Part shown: one piece after another, positions 56,647 to 64,000 of the stretch | Position numbering within the stretch: position 1 is the first letter of the stretch | Layout: each line of letters begins with the position of its first letter | Origin: Bradyrhizobium sp. 4 | Lineage (GTDB): Bacteria; Pseudomonadota; Alphaproteobacteria; Rhizobiales; Xanthobacteraceae | DNA: 64,000 nt | Assembly (NCBI RefSeq): GCF_023100905.1 | Contig: NZ_CP064686.1 | Location: 7,280,001-7,344,000, forward strand | Reading direction: 5' to 3' | Position numbers and translations under genes: made by a program | Notes under the pieces: model-generated | What the model saw: only the letters and a program-made list of their open reading frames with translations | Told to the model about the DNA's origin: nothing | Databases searched by the model: none

Positions 56647-58005
56647 ATGATGAGCCAGGAGCAGAACGACCTGATCACCCGCACCGGTGCGAAGGACCCG
56701 TGCGGGAAGCTGATGCGGAGCTACTGGCAGCCGGCGGCGCTGGTGGATGAGCTCGACGGCGATAGACCGATCTGTCCCGTCAGAGTGCTCGGCGAAAATC
56801 TGGTGCTGTTCCGCGACGAGACCGGGCGTTACGGCCTGATCGATCGGCACTGCGCGCATCGCGGCGCCGATCTCGCCTTCGGACGGCTCGAGCATGGCGG
56901 CCTGCGCTGCGCCTTCCATGGCTGGCTGTTCGACGCCACTGGGCAATGCATCGAGACGCCGGCGGAGCCGAAGGACTCAAAGCTCTGCCAGAACATCCGC
57001 CAGCGCTCTTATCCCGTGGTGGAGAAGAGCGGCATCCTCTGGGCTTATCTCGGCGAGGGCGAGCCGCCGGCATTTCCCGAGCTCGATTGTTTCGTCGCGC
57101 CCGGCACGCACACCTTCGCATTCAAGGGGCACATGGCCTGCAACTGGTTGCAGGCGCTCGAAGTCGGCATCGATCCCGCGCACGCCTCCTACCTCCATCG
57201 CTTCTTCGAGGACGAGGACACCTCGACGGCTTACGGCAAGCAGTTCCGCGGCGCATCTGCGGGAAGCGACCTGCCGATGACGAAGATTTTGCGCGAATAC
57301 GATCGTCCGATCATCAATGTCGAGCACACCGAATACGGCCTCCGGTTGATCGCGCTGCGCGAGATCGACGAGGAGCGCACCCATGTGCGCGTCACCAACC
57401 AGCTCTTCCCGCACGGCTTCGTCATCCCCATGAGCACGGAGATGACGATCACGCAGTGGCACGTGCCGGTCGACGACGAGAACTGCTACTGGTACGCGAT
57501 CTTCACCAGCTACACGAATGCCGTGGACAAGAAGAAGATGCGCGACCAGCGGCTCGAGCTCTATGAGCTGCCGGACTACAAATCGCGCAAGAACAGGACC
57601 AACGATTACGGTTTCGATCCGCACGAGCAGCAGACGGCGACCTATACCGGCATGGGCACCGACATCAACGTCCACGACCAGTGGGCGGTGGAATCGATGG
57701 GCGCGATCCAGGACCGCACCCGGGAGCACCTCGGCACGAGCGACAAGGCAATCGTGCAATACCGCCGCCTGCTGCGGCAGGAGATCGAGAAGGTCGCGGG
57801 CGGCGAGAAGCCAATGCTGCATCTCGACGAGGCCACCGCACGTTCGATCCAGGGCCCGGCGACCATGGACGGCATCGGGCCGACCCGAGGCTGGGAGATC
57901 TACTGGATGGAAGTCGACGTCAAGCGCCGCCGCAGCGCGCCGTGGACGGCGCCGGTACCGAAGGAGATCGCGGACAACGTGCATCGGCTGACGGCGGCGG
58001 AGTAG
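56647..58005 (+). CDS. Rieske aromatic ring-hydroxylating oxygenase, alpha subunit
   Basis: 452-residue oxygenase. The N-terminal Rieske [2Fe-2S] motif is DRHCAHRGADLAFGRLEHGG followed by RCAFHGWLFD (CxH...CxxH). The mononuclear iron site region EVGIDPAHASYLHRFF follows. The C-terminal domain is long, as in phthalate 4,5-dioxygenase/LigXa-type enzymes that need no beta subunit. No reductase is nearby. It lies 149 bases before the glutamine-synthetase-like gene. Substrate unknown. Confidence 0.9.
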   Translation: MMSQEQNDLITRTGAKDPCGKLMRSYWQPAALVDELDGDRPICPVRVLGENLVLFRDETGRYGLIDRHCAHRGADLAFGRLEHGGLRCAFHGWLFDATGQCIETPAEPKDSKLCQNIRQRSYPVVEKSGILWAYLGEGEPPAFPELDCFVAPGTHTFAFKGHMACNWLQALEVGIDPAHASYLHRFFEDEDTSTAYGKQFRGASAGSDLPMTKILREYDRPIINVEHTEYGLRLIALREIDEERTHVRVTNQLFPHGFVIPMSTEMTITQWHVPVDDENCYWYAIFTSYTNAVDKKKMRDQRLELYELPDYKSRKNRTNDYGFDPHEQQTATYTGMGTDINVHDQWAVESMGAIQDRTREHLGTSDKAIVQYRRLLRQEIEKVAGGEKPMLHLDEATARSIQGPATMDGIGPTRGWEIYWMEVDVKRRRSAPWTAPVPKEIADNVHRLTAAE

Positions 58006-58027
58006 CGCAGAATGCAGGTCCCTCCTT

Positions 58028-58107
58028 CGTCATTGCGAGCGAAGCGAAGCAATCCAGACTGTCTCTGCGGAGGGATCCTGGATTGCTTCGCTTCGCTCGC
58101 AATGACG
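58028..58107. repeat. BIME-like palindromic repeat, CGTCATTGCGAG family (copy 2)
   Basis: Perfect 30-bp inverted repeat (58028-58057 and 58078-58107) with a 20-base loop, in the gap between the Rieske and ligase genes. A transcript crossing it would form a long stem. Confidence 0.85.
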
Positions 58108-58154
58108 GAGAATGTAGCGCATGCTTCGCCTCTCACGGATAGAGGAGTGAAAAA

Positions 58155-59591
58155 GTGACTTTCGTCGCGCGTCATGCGCTGTGGTCGGATGAGCAGAGGG
58201 ACGCGGCGACGCGCATGCGCCGCGTCGTCGAGGAGAAGAACCTCGAGGTCATCCGCCTCGCCTTCCCCGACCAGCACGGCATCTTGCGCGGCAAGACCAT
58301 CATCGCGGCCGAGGCGATCGCCTCGCTCGAAAGCGGCTGCTCCATCACCACCACCATGCTCGCCAAGGACACCTCGCACCGCACGGTGTTTCCGGTATTC
58401 ACGTCGGGCGGCGGCTTCGGCATGAAGGAGATGGAGGGCGCGGCCGACGTGCTGATGGTCGCCGATCCCACGACGTTTCGCGTTTTGCCCTGGGCGCCGA
58501 CCACGGGCTGGGTTCTCTGCGACCTCTATTTCAACGACGGCCGTCCCGTGCCGTTCGCGACACGCGGGCTCTATCGCAAGGCGCTCGACGAGCTCGGCAC
58601 GCGCGGCCACGATTTCGTCGCGGGGCTCGAGGTCGAATTCCACATCTTCAAGCTCGACGATCCGCATATGCGCCCGGAAGATGCCGGCCAGCCCGGCACG
58701 CCGCCTTCGGTGAGCCTGCTCAGCCACGGCTATCAATATCTCACCGAGCAGCGCTTCGACCAGATGGAGCCGGTGCTGGAAATCCTGCGGCGTGACATCG
58801 TTGCGCTCGGATTGCCTTTGCGCTCGGTCGAGGTCGAGTTTGGGCCGAGCCAGTGCGAATTCACCTTCGCCCCGAAGAAGGGTCTGGAGCCCGCGGACAA
58901 CATGGTGCTGTTTCGGAGCGCCGTGAAGCAGATCGCGCACCGCCACGGTTATCACGCCACCTTCATGTGCCGGCCGAAGCTACCGAACCTGTTCGCGAGC
59001 GGCTGGCATCTGCACCAATCGGTGGTCTCACGCGCGAGCGGCGAGAACCAGTTCATGGCCAAAGACGGCGGCGAGCCGCTCAGCGCGTTCGGCCGCGCTT
59101 GGCTTGCCGGCCTGCTCGACCACGCCCGCGCGTCGACCGTGTTCACCACCCCGACCATCAATGGCTACAAGCGCTACCGCTCCTATTCGTTGGCGCCGGA
59201 CCGCGCGATCTGGGGCCGCGACAATCGCGGCGTGATGATCCGCGTGCTCGGTGGCGCCGGCGATGCCGCCACGCGCCTGGAAAACCGCATCGGCGAGCCC
59301 GCCGCCAATCCCTATCTCTACATGGCCTCGCAGATTCTGACCGGCCTCGACGGCGTCGACCGCAAGCTCGATCCCGGCCCGTCGGCCGACACGCCCTACG
59401 AAACCAAGGCGCCGCTCTTGCCGAAGTCGCTTCGCGATGCGGTCAGCGCACTGAAGGACGATCCGTTCTTCCGGGAAAAGCTCGGGGCTGAGTTCGTCGA
59501 CTACTACACCCACATCAAGAACGCCGAGATCGACCGCTTCCTGTCCGAGGTGACCGACTGGGAGCACCGCGAATATTTCGAGGTGTTTTGA
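58155..59591 (+). CDS. Glutamine synthetase-family ligase
   Basis: 478-residue member of the glutamine synthetase superfamily. The start is GTG at 58155. Catalytic-domain motifs are VAGLEVEFHIFKLDDPHM, VEVEFGPSQCEFTFAPK, GWHLHQSV (His), and RLENRIGEPAANPYLYMASQ. The family includes gamma-glutamylanilide and other gamma-glutamyl-amine ligases, so it need not make glutamine. Its position after a Rieske oxygenase recalls aniline-type pathways, but no amidotransferase or beta subunit is present. Confidence 0.88.
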   Translation: MTFVARHALWSDEQRDAATRMRRVVEEKNLEVIRLAFPDQHGILRGKTIIAAEAIASLESGCSITTTMLAKDTSHRTVFPVFTSGGGFGMKEMEGAADVLMVADPTTFRVLPWAPTTGWVLCDLYFNDGRPVPFATRGLYRKALDELGTRGHDFVAGLEVEFHIFKLDDPHMRPEDAGQPGTPPSVSLLSHGYQYLTEQRFDQMEPVLEILRRDIVALGLPLRSVEVEFGPSQCEFTFAPKKGLEPADNMVLFRSAVKQIAHRHGYHATFMCRPKLPNLFASGWHLHQSVVSRASGENQFMAKDGGEPLSAFGRAWLAGLLDHARASTVFTTPTINGYKRYRSYSLAPDRAIWGRDNRGVMIRVLGGAGDAATRLENRIGEPAANPYLYMASQILTGLDGVDRKLDPGPSADTPYETKAPLLPKSLRDAVSALKDDPFFREKLGAEFVDYYTHIKNAEIDRFLSEVTDWEHREYFEVF

Positions 59592-59599
59592 CCTCGGCT

Positions 59600-59698
59600 C
59601 TCTCCCGTCATTGCGAGGAGCTCTTGCGACGAAGCAATCCAGACTGTCACATCAGAAACAGTCTGGATTGCTTCGCTACGCTCGCAATGACGGGAGAG
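59600..59698. repeat. BIME-like palindromic repeat, CGTCATTGCGAG family (copy 3)
   Basis: Outer arms CTCTCCCGTCATTGCGAG and complement, inner AGCAATCCAGACTG / CAGTCTGGATTGCT. It fills the convergent gap between the ligase stop and the livF-type stop. Confidence 0.85.
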
Positions 59699-59707
59699 AG
59701 CGGAGCC

Positions 59708-60436
59708 TCAAATCCCCAGATATTTGTGCTGCAGATCCGGCTCTGCCAATAGCTCGTCCGAGGTGCCGCTCCACACCGTCTTGCCGCGCTCGATGATGGT
59801 GTGGCGGTCGCAGATGCGGGCAAGGTGGTCGACGTTCTTGTCGACGACCAGGATCGATTGTCCCCGGCTCTTGAGCAGCGACAGGCAGCTCCAGATCTCT
59901 TCGCGGATCAGGGGTGCCAGGCCTTCGGTCGCTTCATCCAGGATGAGGAGCTTCGGATTGGTCATCAACGCGCGGCCGATCGCGAGCATCTGCTGCTCGC
60001 CGCCGGAGAGCTGGTTGCCCATGTTGGAGGCGCGCTCGGCCAGGCGCGGAAACATCACGTAGATCGCCGCCAGCGTCCAGGGATTGCTGCTGTCGAAACG
60101 ATCGGCGGCGGCCGCGACCAGGTTTTCGCGCACGGTAAGATTCGGGAAGATCTGCCGCCCCTCGGGGACGAGGCCGACGCCGAGTTGCGCGATCCTGTAG
60201 GACGGTTGCGTCCGCACCTCCGAGCCTGCGAAGCGGATGCTGCCTGCGCGCGCCGGCGTCAGGCCCATGATGGAGCGGATGGTCGTGGTCTTGCCCATGC
60301 CGTTGCGGCCCATCAGCGAGACCATCTCGCCTGATTTGACAGACAGCGACAAGCCGAACAGCACCTGGGACAGGCCGTAGCAGGTCTCGATGCCGTCGAC
60401 CTCGAGCAGCGTGTCACCCATCCCTTTTTCAGACAT
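59708..60436 (-). CDS. livF: Branched-chain-type ABC transporter ATP-binding protein (LivF)
   Basis: 242-residue ATPase. Walker A is GRNGMGKTTTIRSIMG, the signature is LSGGEQQMLAIGRALMT and Walker B is LLILDEATEGLAP. The end LQHKYLGI is typical of LivF. ATG 60436 overlaps the livG stop by 8 bases. A longer open frame continues upstream inside livG and is not real. Last gene of the transporter operon. Confidence 0.93.
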   Translation of the reverse strand: MSEKGMGDTLLEVDGIETCYGLSQVLFGLSLSVKSGEMVSLMGRNGMGKTTTIRSIMGLTPARAGSIRFAGSEVRTQPSYRIAQLGVGLVPEGRQIFPNLTVRENLVAAAADRFDSSNPWTLAAIYVMFPRLAERASNMGNQLSGGEQQMLAIGRALMTNPKLLILDEATEGLAPLIREEIWSCLSLLKSRGQSILVVDKNVDHLARICDRHTIIERGKTVWSGTSDELLAEPDLQHKYLGI

Positions 60437-61196
60437 GGTGCGCCACCACATGCGCCTCGCCGAGATAGGCGCGCTTGACGTCCTCGTTCGCCCGGATCGC
60501 GGCCGGATCGCCGGAGGCGATGACGCGGCCATAGACCAGCACGGAGATGCGGTCGGCGAGCGCAAATACCGCCGGCATGTCGTGCTCGACCAGCACGATC
60601 GAGACCTCCTTGCGCAGCTCCTGGAGCAGCTGCACCATGCGCTGGGACTCGGTGACGCCGAGGCCCGCCATCGGCTCGTCGAGCAGCAAAAGTTTCGGCT
60701 TGCTTGCCAGCGCAACCGCCAGCTCGATCTGGCGACGCTCGCCATGGCTGAGCCTGGACACCAGGACGTCGGCACGATGGGCGAGACCGACACGGTCGAG
60801 CGCGGCATGCGCGGCATCGCGCAGGCCCTTCTCCTTGCGTGCATCGGCGAAGAATCGGAATGAGGTGCCGGCATGCGCCTGCGCCGCGAGCGCGACATTG
60901 TCGGCGGCGGTGAAATCGAGCAGCAGCGAGGTGATCTGGAACGAACGTGCCAGGCCCAGCGCGCAGCGGCGATAGGCTGGCAGATAGGTGATGTCGCGCC
61001 CCGCCAGCGAGACGCTGCCGGAATGCGGCTCCAGATGCCCGGTGAGCTGGCTGATCAGCGTGGTCTTGCCGGCGCCGTTCGGGCCGATGATGGCATGCAG
61101 CTCGCCTGCCGCAACGTCGAGCGAGACGTTGTCCGTCGCAACGATGCCGCCGAAGCGGCGCACCAGCTTGTCGACACGGAGCAGCGGCTCAGCCAC
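60429..61196 (-). CDS. livG: Branched-chain-type ABC transporter ATP-binding protein (LivG)
   Basis: 255-residue ATPase. Walker A is GPNGAGKTTLISQLTG, the signature is LSHGERRQIELAVALAS and Walker B is LLLLDEPMAGLG. The C-terminal SGDPAAIRANEDVKRAYLG is typical of LivG. It overlaps livM by 8 bases. It pairs with LivF to power LivHM. Confidence 0.93.
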   Translation of the reverse strand: MAEPLLRVDKLVRRFGGIVATDNVSLDVAAGELHAIIGPNGAGKTTLISQLTGHLEPHSGSVSLAGRDITYLPAYRRCALGLARSFQITSLLLDFTAADNVALAAQAHAGTSFRFFADARKEKGLRDAAHAALDRVGLAHRADVLVSRLSHGERRQIELAVALASKPKLLLLDEPMAGLGVTESQRMVQLLQELRKEVSIVLVEHDMPAVFALADRISVLVYGRVIASGDPAAIRANEDVKRAYLGEAHVVAHHV

Positions 61197-62133
61197 GGTT
61201 GAGCCTCCCGAGCAGGCCCATGATGCCGCCGCGGCCGAACAGCACGATCAGCAGCAGCAGCGGGCCCATGATCAGCGCCCAATATTCGGTGAGCTGCGAC
61301 AAGAACTCTTCCAGCAGCAAATATACCACCGCGCCGATGACCGGACCGAACAGCGTGCCCATGCCCCCGAGGATCACCATCACCATAAGGTCGCCGGAAC
61401 GGGTCCAGTACATCGCGGCCGGGTTGACGAAATCGGTGTTGTTGGCGAGCAGCGCGCCGGCAAGGCCGCACATCATGCCGGAGATGACGAAGCAGACCAG
61501 CTGGTAGCGTTTCGAGGGAAAGCCGATCGCCTGCATGCGCTGCTCGTTGGAGCGCAGGCCCTGCAGGACGAGGCCAAAGCGCGAATTGACAATGCGCCAG
61601 ATCAGGAAGACCACGCCGAACAGGCAGGTGAGGCAGAGATAGTAGAACTGCGTGCGGTTCGACAGGTTGATCAGCCCGGAGAAGTCGCTGCGCTTGTAGA
61701 CGGTGAGGCCGTCATCGCCGCCGTAACGCGCCAGCCCCGAGGCGACGTAATAGGCCATCTGCGCGAAAGCGAGCGTGATCATGATGAAGTAAACGCCACG
61801 CGTGCGAAGCGAGAGCGCGCCGATCACGACGGCGTAAGTCGCGGAGGCCGCGAGCGCGACCGGAAACTGGATGAAACCGCTTCCCACGCCTTCCTGCGCC
61901 AGCATGCCGACCGCGTAACCGCCGATGCCGAGATAGGCGGCATGGCCAAAACTCATCATGCCGCCAAAACCCATGATGAGGTTGAGGCTCGCGGCCGCCA
62001 GCGCCAGGATGACGATGCGCGTGAACAGCGTCAGGATGAAGATGTTGCCGGAGAGTTGCGAATAGAGCGGCAGCAGCACGAGGCCCGCCAGCATCAGGGC
62101 CGTGACGGCCTTGCTCACAGTGAATGACTTCAT
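61189..62133 (-). CDS. livM: Branched-chain-type ABC transporter permease (LivM)
   Basis: 314-residue permease with about ten membrane segments. Signatures are NLIMGFGGMMSFGHAAYLGI, RTRGVYFIMITLAFAQM and LRSNEQRMQAIGFPSKRYQL. ATG 62133 begins MKSFTVSKAVTALM and overlaps the livH stop by 4 bases. Confidence 0.93.
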   Translation of the reverse strand: MKSFTVSKAVTALMLAGLVLLPLYSQLSGNIFILTLFTRIVILALAAASLNLIMGFGGMMSFGHAAYLGIGGYAVGMLAQEGVGSGFIQFPVALAASATYAVVIGALSLRTRGVYFIMITLAFAQMAYYVASGLARYGGDDGLTVYKRSDFSGLINLSNRTQFYYLCLTCLFGVVFLIWRIVNSRFGLVLQGLRSNEQRMQAIGFPSKRYQLVCFVISGMMCGLAGALLANNTDFVNPAAMYWTRSGDLMVMVILGGMGTLFGPVIGAVVYLLLEEFLSQLTEYWALIMGPLLLLIVLFGRGGIMGLLGRLNRG

Positions 62134-63050
62134 CGGCGGTTGGCCGGAAACAGCCCCTCCGGCCGCACCACCAGCACGATCGCCATCAGCAGATAGATCA
62201 GCATGGACGACAGCGCGGGCGCGGCAGTGGAAGCAGCAGCGCCGCTCAGCACCTGCCGCAACAAATTCGGCAGGAAGGCGCGGCCGAGCGTGTCGATCAT
62301 GCCGACGAAGATCGCGGCCAGGAACGCGCCCCGGATCGAACCGATACCGCCGATCACGATGATGACGAAGGCAAGGATCAGGATGTTCTCGCCCATGCCG
62401 ATCTGCACGGTGAGGATCGGCGCCTGCATCAACCCGGCAAGACCAGCGAGCGCGGCACCGAGGCCGAACACCAGGGTGTAGAGCAGCTTGATGTTGATGC
62501 CGAGCGCGCCGATCATCTCGCGATTGGAGGCGCCGGCGCGGATCAGCATGCCGATGCGGGTACGCATCACGCCGAGATAGAGCAACAGCGCAACCAGCAG
62601 CGCCACGACGATGATGGCGAGGCGATAGGCGGGATAGTGAATGCCGGGCAGGATCGGCACCGGCACGGTGAGCCAAGCCGGCAGCGGCAATGCAAGCCCG
62701 GCCGGGCCCCAGATCAGCCGCACGGCTTCATTGAAGAACAGGATCAGGCCGAAGGTCGCGAGCACGTGGTCGAGATGGTCGCGTCCGTAGAGGTGCCGCA
62801 GCGCGGTCATCTCGAGCACGATGCCGAGCACGAGCGTCGCGCCGAGCGCCAAAAGCGCGCCGAGCAGGAAGCTGCCGGTCCAGGCTGCGAAGGTCGCGGC
62901 GAAATAGGCGCCCATCATGTAGAGCGAGCCGTGCGCGAGGTTGACGAGATCCATGATCCCGAACACCAGCGTCAGGCCGGCGGCGAGCAGGAACAGCAGC
63001 AGGCCGAACTGCAAACCGTTCAAGAACTGTTCGACGACGAGCAGCATCAA
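62130..63050 (-). CDS. livH: Branched-chain-type ABC transporter permease (LivH)
   Basis: 306-residue permease, the first gene of livHMGF. Signatures are VFGIMDLVNLAHGSLYMMGA, TRIGMLIRAGASNREMIGAL and VIGGIGSIRGAFLAAIFVGM. Two ATGs (63050, 63047) are possible. No periplasmic binding protein gene is in the window. Its place beside box genes suggests uptake of an aromatic acid rather than an amino acid, as for liv-type aromatic transporters in Rhodopseudomonas. Confidence 0.93.
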   Translation of the reverse strand: MMLLVVEQFLNGLQFGLLLFLLAAGLTLVFGIMDLVNLAHGSLYMMGAYFAATFAAWTGSFLLGALLALGATLVLGIVLEMTALRHLYGRDHLDHVLATFGLILFFNEAVRLIWGPAGLALPLPAWLTVPVPILPGIHYPAYRLAIIVVALLVALLLYLGVMRTRIGMLIRAGASNREMIGALGINIKLLYTLVFGLGAALAGLAGLMQAPILTVQIGMGENILILAFVIIVIGGIGSIRGAFLAAIFVGMIDTLGRAFLPNLLRQVLSGAAASTAAPALSSMLIYLLMAIVLVVRPEGLFPANRR

Positions 63051-63190
63051 AACTCTTTCAGGCGCACGCAGGTTCGCGCCGATGTTCGAACACGGTCGCC
63101 ATCAGTGAAAGAGCTCCCCCTGCCTGTACAAGGCGGAAAAATGGGTAATGGCAGTATCGTTCCGAGGCAAGAGCGATTCGACACCCAACA

Positions 63191-63214
63191 TGCACTTTGT
63201 TGCATGCCGATGCA
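63191..63214 (-). promoter_or_regulatory. Triple TGCA repeat with 10-bp period before livH
   Basis: TGCA at 63191-63194, 63201-63204 and 63211-63214, each separated by 6 bases, so all face the same side of the helix. It lies about 140 bases before livH. The match with the boxC-upstream pair suggests control by BoxR. Confidence 0.6.
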
Positions 63215-63295
63215 TCCGATCGATCCTGGCCCTGTAATTTGCCCTGCAAGAAGACTGCCGCGCAGGATGGGTCAACCTGCCGCACCCAAACGGAT

Positions 63296-63325
63296 CACCC
63301 TCCCTCCGTTCCCGGAGAGAGGGTG
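63296..63325 (-). terminator. Hairpin terminator after the luxI-type operon
   Basis: On the minus strand CACCCTCTCTCCG pairs with CGGAGGGAGGGTG (13 bp, one G-T) around loop GGAA, about 32 bases after the 72-residue gene. A short T-run (CCGTTTGGG) follows weakly. Confidence 0.55.
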
Positions 63326-63357
63326 TGAAATTCGTCGCAACGTATGGATGGAGACCC

Positions 63358-63576
63358 CTAGTGCGACGTCATCTGCCGGGGAAGGTCATCCGGCTCGGCA
63401 AGCACGCTATTGGCTGTCGAGGCCTCCAGCGCCGCCATCCGGAACAGATAGGCGAGCGTCGCCAATCCGGTGTCTTCCGCCATCTGCGCGAGCTCGAGCG
63501 CCATGTCGGACATGTAGCCGAGATTTTCGTCTTTGATCTGCGCCATGATCTGGCTGTCCCGCATCATGTTCGACAT
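63358..63576 (-). CDS. Small protein downstream of the LuxI-type synthase, 72 aa
   Basis: 72-residue acidic, Met-rich helical protein (MSNMMRDSQIMAQIKDENLG; MALELAQMAEDTGLATLAYL). It starts 1 base after the LuxI stop, so it is translationally coupled. No family recognised, no signal peptide. It might modulate the synthase or be a small conserved partner. The ATG at 63576 is preferred to a longer frame that runs back into the luxI gene. Confidence 0.7.
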   Translation of the reverse strand: MSNMMRDSQIMAQIKDENLGYMSDMALELAQMAEDTGLATLAYLFRMAALEASTANSVLAEPDDLPRQMTSH

Positions 63577-63577
63577 C

Positions 63578-64000
63578 TCAGGCGCTCTTTCGTTGCGCGG
63601 CGGCGAGGCCGCAGAGGTTGGCAAGGGCGATGCAATCGATACGCGGACCGTCCTGTTGGACGACGTTTGTCGTCCCGATACGGTCACACACGGCATCCAG
63701 CGACTCCTGACGGATCTCGATCGTGGCCGCCATCGTCCAGGAATCTTCGACCAGCGCCGGCAATCCCAGCGGCGTGACGATGAATCCGATCTCGTGGAAG
63801 CGCGGCAGCCACCAGGTCTCCATCACAAGAGAGAGACGCTCGATGCCCTGATCGAGACAGAACTCCTGCGCCGCTGCCATCAATTGCCAATTGAACGCGC
63901 CGTCGCGGCGCTCGCGCGAAACGAAGAAACGTGACCACTCCCATACCAGCGGGTTGGAGGGGCAACCGCGCACCGCGGCGAGATGCGGGAAGACCTCGCT
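63578..64000 (-). CDS. Acyl-homoserine-lactone synthase, BjaI/RpaI/BraI type (N-terminus outside window)
   Basis: C-terminal 140 residues of a LuxI-family quorum-sensing synthase. The window edge reads SEVFPHLAAVRGCPSNP, followed by the conserved VWEWSRFFVSRERRDG. Further on are ETWWLPRFHEIGFIVTPLGL and AATIEIRQESLDAV. This matches the rhizobial group that makes isovaleryl-, cinnamoyl- or p-coumaroyl-HSL. Which acyl group is used cannot be told from this part. Location next to box and liv genes resembles bjaI of B. japonicum. Confidence 0.85.
   Translation of the reverse strand, partial: SEVFPHLAAVRGCPSNPLVWEWSRFFVSRERRDGAFNWQLMAAAQEFCLDQGIERLSLVMETWWLPRFHEIGFIVTPLGLPALVEDSWTMAATIEIRQESLDAVCDRIGTTNVVQQDGPRIDCIALANLCGLAAAQRKSA

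Larger units (their letters stand above)
63051..63357. other. Intergenic region upstream of livH
   Basis: 307 bases without a gene. It holds the three TGCA repeats (63191-63214), which probably control livHMGF, and the hairpin terminator of the luxI-type operon (63296-63325). Confidence 0.6.

Noticed and set aside
56647..58005. Rieske protein as vanillate demethylase VanA
   Set aside because: Longer C-terminal domain, no VanB reductase next to it, and no other vanillate genes.
60437..60898. Extension of the livF frame upstream of 60436
   Set aside because: It lies inside livG in another frame and would be a shadow; livF motifs start after ATG 60436.
62124..63536. 470-codon open frame on the plus strand
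   Set aside because: It is antisense to livH and crosses the TGCA operator and the terminator; no protein-like composition.

Overview
The window is a high-GC alphaproteobacterial chromosome segment, most likely Bradyrhizobium. The evidence is an SAM-II riboswitch before metZ, a GcrA cell-cycle regulator with clustered GANTC sites, a CRISPR-free and IS-free core layout, dense short palindromic repeats of the kind common in Bradyrhizobium, and a LuxI-family synthase of the BjaI/RpaI/BraI type at the right edge. From memory, the order LuxI - liv/box genes - haloalkane dehalogenase resembles the bjaI to dbjA region of B. japonicum USDA110. No rRNA, prophage, transposase or CRISPR array was seen. 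One tRNA (Gly-CCC) is present.

Layout. 1-7.6 kb: a chemoreceptor (cut by the left edge), a CorC/HlyC-type CBS protein, a PilZ protein, an FMN glutamate-synthase-like protein, a ferredoxin-NADP reductase and an ATP-grasp enzyme. 7.6-16.4 kb: a minus-strand sugar operon, LacI regulator - xylulokinase - xylose isomerase - ABC ATPase - permease - binding protein - aldo/keto reductase - lactonase-type amidohydrolase. 16.5-25 kb: mixed single genes (DUF1003, GNAT, XRE-cupin, tRNA-Gly, Ogt, AraC, VOC, SRPBCC, a Met/Gly-rich exported protein, MATE pump, PAS protein). 24.9-27.4 kb: dCTP deaminase and metZ under an SAM-II riboswitch with a readable terminator/antiterminator. 27.5-30.6 kb: an OpgC-type acyltransferase coupled to two SGNH-fold exported proteins, one apparently a pseudoenzyme. 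30.8-35.6 kb: apaG, hslO, argF, argD, gcrA. 35.8-42.5 kb: the complete phosphate regulon phoR-pstS-pstC-pstA-pstB-phoU-phoB with a Pho box before pstS. 42.5-48.3 kb: membrane and envelope genes plus a 3' remnant of a haloalkane dehalogenase gene.

48.4-63.1 kb is the most interesting part: an aerobic benzoyl-CoA (box) pathway. It has boxB and boxC, an alpha/beta hydrolase, a benzoate-CoA ligase, a divergent BoxR-type regulator (HTH plus shikimate-kinase-like domain) with a group II truncated haemoglobin behind it, then an IclR regulator, a Rieske oxygenase alpha subunit, a glutamine-synthetase-like ligase and a livHMGF-type ABC transporter without a binding protein. boxA is absent here. TGCA repeats with a 10-bp period occur before boxC, before livH (three in a row) and, less perfectly, in the IclR/Rieske and ligase/boxR gaps. 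They suggest one regulon joining uptake, CoA activation, epoxidation and the Rieske module. The window ends inside a LuxI-family acyl-homoserine-lactone synthase followed by a 72-residue gene and a hairpin terminator.
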